From: Halocaridina rubra
Taxonomy: Eukaryota > Arthropoda > Malacostraca > Decapoda > Atyidae
NCBI GenBank assembly: GCA_037179515.1
Contig: JAXCGZ010002394.1
Location: 37,501 to 61,536 of the forward strand
Direction: 5' to 3'
DNA length: 24,036 bases
The notes beneath the pieces are model-generated. The model was not told the DNA's origin, did no database searches, and saw nothing but the letters and a program-made list of their open reading frames with translations. How positions within the stretch are numbered: the stretch's first letter is position 1; each line of letters begins with the position of its first letter. Position numbers and translations under genes: made by a program. This document shows, piece by piece, positions 21,372 to 24,036 of the stretch.

Positions 21372-24036
21372 CATTTCATGGCCCGAATGAGATTGAGAAT
21401 TGAATTAAATGCTACAATGAAGCCACGAGTGAGGTTGGGGAATCTGTAATATGAACATAGTGGCATTCAGTTAGAATGCGTTCATTCCTAAGTATAGCAG
21501 ATATAAGCTATAGGGTTGGATTCCTTTTAACCTTCTGTGGTGTAGTGGTAGCGCCTTGACTTAGTAATCATAAGTCCTAGGTTCGAGTCCCGGTCGGGGT
21601 AAAAAATGATTCATGTTTTCACATATGTAATGTGCTTATTTGATAATTTCATGGCCCGAATGAGATTGGGAATTGAATTAAATGCTAAAATGAAGCCACG
21701 AGTGAGGTTGGGGAATCTGTAATATGAACATAGTGGCATTCAGTTAGAATGCGTTCATTCCTAAGTATAGCAGATATAAGCTATAAGGTTGGATTCCTTT
21801 TAACCTTCTGTGGTGTAGTGGTAGCGCCTTGACTTAGTAATCATAAGTCCTAGGTTCGAGTCCCGGTCGGGGTAAAAAAAATGATTCATGTTTTCACATA
21901 TGTAACGTGCTTATTTGATAATTTCATGGCCCGAATGAGATTGGGAATTGAATTAAATGCTAAAATGAAGCCACGAGTGAGGTTGGGGAATCTGTAATAT
22001 GAACATAGTGGCATTCAGTTAGAATGCGTTCATTCCTAAGTATAGCAGATATAAGCTATAAGGTTGGATTCCTTTTAACCTTCTGTGGTGTAGTGGTAGC
22101 ACCTTGACTTAGTAATCATAAGTCCTAGGTTCGAGTCCCGGTCGGGGTAAAAAATGATTCATGTTTTCACATATGTAATGTGCTTATTTGATAATTTCAT
22201 GGCCCGAATGAGATTGGGAAATGAATTAAATGCTAAAATGAAGCCACGAGTGAGGTTGGGGAATCTGTAATATGAACATAGTGGCATTCAGTTAGAATGC
22301 GTTCATTCCTAAGTATAGTAGATATAAGCTATAAGGTTGGATTCCTTTAAACCTTCTGTGGTGTAGTGGTAGCGCCTTGACTTAGTAATCATAAGTCCTA
22401 GGTTCGAGTCCCGGTCGGGGTAAAAAATGATTCATGTTTTCACATATGTAATGTGCTTATTTGATAATTTCATGGCCCGAATGAGATTGGGAATTGAATT
22501 AAATGCTAAAATGAAGCCACGAGTGAGGTTGGGGAATCTGTAATATGAACATAGTGGCATTCAGTTAGAATGCGTTCATTCCTAAGTATAGCAGATATAA
22601 GCTATAAGGTTGGATTCCTTTTAACCTTCTGTGGTGTAGTGGTAGCGCCTTGACTTAGTAATCATAAGTCCTAGGTTCGAGTCCCGGTCGGGGTAAAAAA
22701 TGATTCATGTTTTCACATATGTAATGTGCTTATTTGATAATTTCATGGCCCGAATGAGATTGGGAATTGAATTAAATGCTAAAATGAAGCCACGAGTGAG
22801 GTTGGGGAATCTGTAATATGAACATAGTGGCATTCATTAGAATGTAAGTATAGCAGATATAAGCTATAAGGTTGGATTCCTTTTAACCTTCTGTGGTGTA
22901 GTGGTAGCGCCTTGACTTAGTAATCATAAGTCCTAGGTTCGAGTCCCGGTCGGGGTAAAAAATGATTCATGTTTTCACATATGTAATGTGCTTATTTGAT
23001 AATTTCATGGCCCGAATGAGATTGGGAATTGAATTAAATGCTAAAATGAAGCCACGAGTGAGGTTGGGGAATCTGTAATATGAATATAGTGGCATTCAGT
23101 TAGAATGCGTTCATTCCTAAGTATAGCAGATATAAGCTATAAGGTTGGATTCCTTTTAACCTTCTGTGGTGTAGTGGTAGCGCCTTGACTTAGTAATCAT
23201 AAGTCCTAGGTTCGAGTCCCGGTCGGGGTAAAAAATGATTCATGTTTTCACATATGTAATGTGCTTATTTGATAATTTCATGGCCCGAAAGAGATTGGGA
23301 ATTGAATTAAATGCTAAAATGAAGCCACGAGTAAGGTTGGGGAATCTGTAATATGAACATAGTGGCATTCAGTTAGAATGCGTTCATTCGTAAGTATAGC
23401 AGATATAAGCTATAAGGTTGGATTCCTTTTAACCTTCTGTGGTGTAGTGGTAGCGTAGTAATCATAAGTCCTAGGTTCGAGTCCCGGTTGGGGTAAAAAA
23501 TGATTCATGTTTTCACATATGTAATGTGCTTATTTGATAATTTCATGGCCCGAATGAGATTGGGAATTGAATTAAATGCTAAAATGAAGCCACGAGTGAG
23601 GTTGGGGAAACTGTAATATGAACATAGTGGCATTCAGTTAGAATGCGTTCATTCCTAAGTATAGCAGATATAAGCTATAAGGTTGGATTCCTTTTAACCT
23701 TCTGTGGTGTAGTGGTAGCGCCTTGACTTAGTAATCATAAGTCCTAGGTTCGAGTCCCGGTTGGGGTAAAAAATGATTCATGTTTTCACATATGTAATGT
23801 GCTTATTTGATAATTTCATGGCCCGAATGAGATTGGGAATTGAATTAAATGCTAAAATGAAGCCACGAGTGAGGTTGGGGAATCTGTAATATGAACATAG
23901 TGGCATTCAGTTAGAATGCGTTCATTCCTAAGTATAGCAGATATAAGCTATAAGGTTGGATTCCTTTTAACCTTCTGTGGTGTAGTGGTAGCGCCTTGAC
24001 TTAGTAATCATAAGTCCTAGGTTCGTATCCCGGTCG
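21372..24036 (+). repeat. 273-bp tRNA-like tandem array, right-pointing arm
   Basis: Ten tRNA-like heads with B box starting at 21580, 21853, 22128, 22401, 22674, 22936, 23209, 23474, 23747 and 24020. Spacing is 273 bp except 275 (two extra A), 262 (deletion near 22835-22846) and 265 (loss of 8 bases inside the head at 23456). The array runs off the window. The left end joins the other arm in inverted orientation without a spacer. Near-identity between units points to recent amplification or homogenisation. Confidence 0.96.
21530..21601 (+). pseudogene. tRNA-like head of the 273-bp unit (representative)
   Basis: A tRNA-sized, 72-nt segment. A-box region TGGTGTAGTGGT; B box GGTTCGAGTCC matches the pol III consensus. 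D-stem GGTG can pair with CGCC. GACTTA pairs with TAAGTC around the 7-nt loop GTAATCA, which would place AAT in the anticodon position after a T33. The acceptor arm is weak: ACCTTCT against TCGGGGT gives three Watson-Crick and two G-T pairs, then mismatches. The anticodon arm is also shifted by about 3 nt from the standard spacing. It is therefore called a tRNA-derived pseudogene or SINE head, not a functional tRNA. Pol III stop-like TTTT occurs about 26 nt downstream. The same head sits at 20231-20301 (minus) and in the other units. Confidence 0.6.

Overview
This window is repeat-dense eukaryotic nuclear DNA with no recognisable host gene. Nine long (TA)n tracts, (TAA)n/(TTA)n and (GA)n runs, tRNA-derived SINEs, RTE-like and CR1-like LINEs and pogo/Tigger DNA transposons together suggest an invertebrate, most likely a decapod crustacean (shrimp, crayfish or crab). 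That assignment is inference from repeat content and was not tested by any search.

Layout. 1-1549: a 160-bp minisatellite followed by the right end of a Tigger-like element. 1558-2450: fragments, a tRNA-like SINE with a perfect 17-bp target duplication, and the 3' remnant of a zinc-knuckle LINE. 2642-8425: one large Tigger-derived element between TA tracts. It holds 160-bp repeat copies, two blocks of a ~175-bp A/B repeat and a minus-strand transposase relic, and an almost complete RTE-like LINE (3792-7156) sits inside it. 8555-10129: a pogo-type transposon with perfect 25-bp terminal repeats that kept its DNA-binding domain and acidic C-terminus but lost the catalytic core. 10210-10466: a LINE RT C-terminal scrap. 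10985-13516: a ~617-bp higher-order tandem repeat interrupted by a 365-bp MITE. 13770-13960: a second SINE copy. 13966-16298: a foldback element split by a 5'-truncated minus-strand CR1-like LINE. 16314-17985: Tigger-type termini and a compact copy of the minisatellite-carrying Tigger derivative. 18114-20217: a second foldback element, more LINE scraps, another Tigger-like terminus and TA tracts. 20218-24036: a 273-bp tandem repeat carrying a tRNA-like head, with four units and part of a fifth pointing left and ten pointing right from an inversion point near 21371.

How the parts fit. Nothing here is an operon or host pathway. The logic is nested insertion. pogo/Tigger elements use TA targets, and their ends here abut (TA)n tracts. 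LINEs then inserted into those elements, and short repeats inside the elements expanded into arrays. The only substantial coding sequences are LINE EN-RT proteins and transposase fragments, and all the transposon coding regions found are broken by frameshifts, internal deletion or truncation. The two most unusual structures are the Tigger-derived family that carries its own minisatellite and the bidirectional tRNA-like array.
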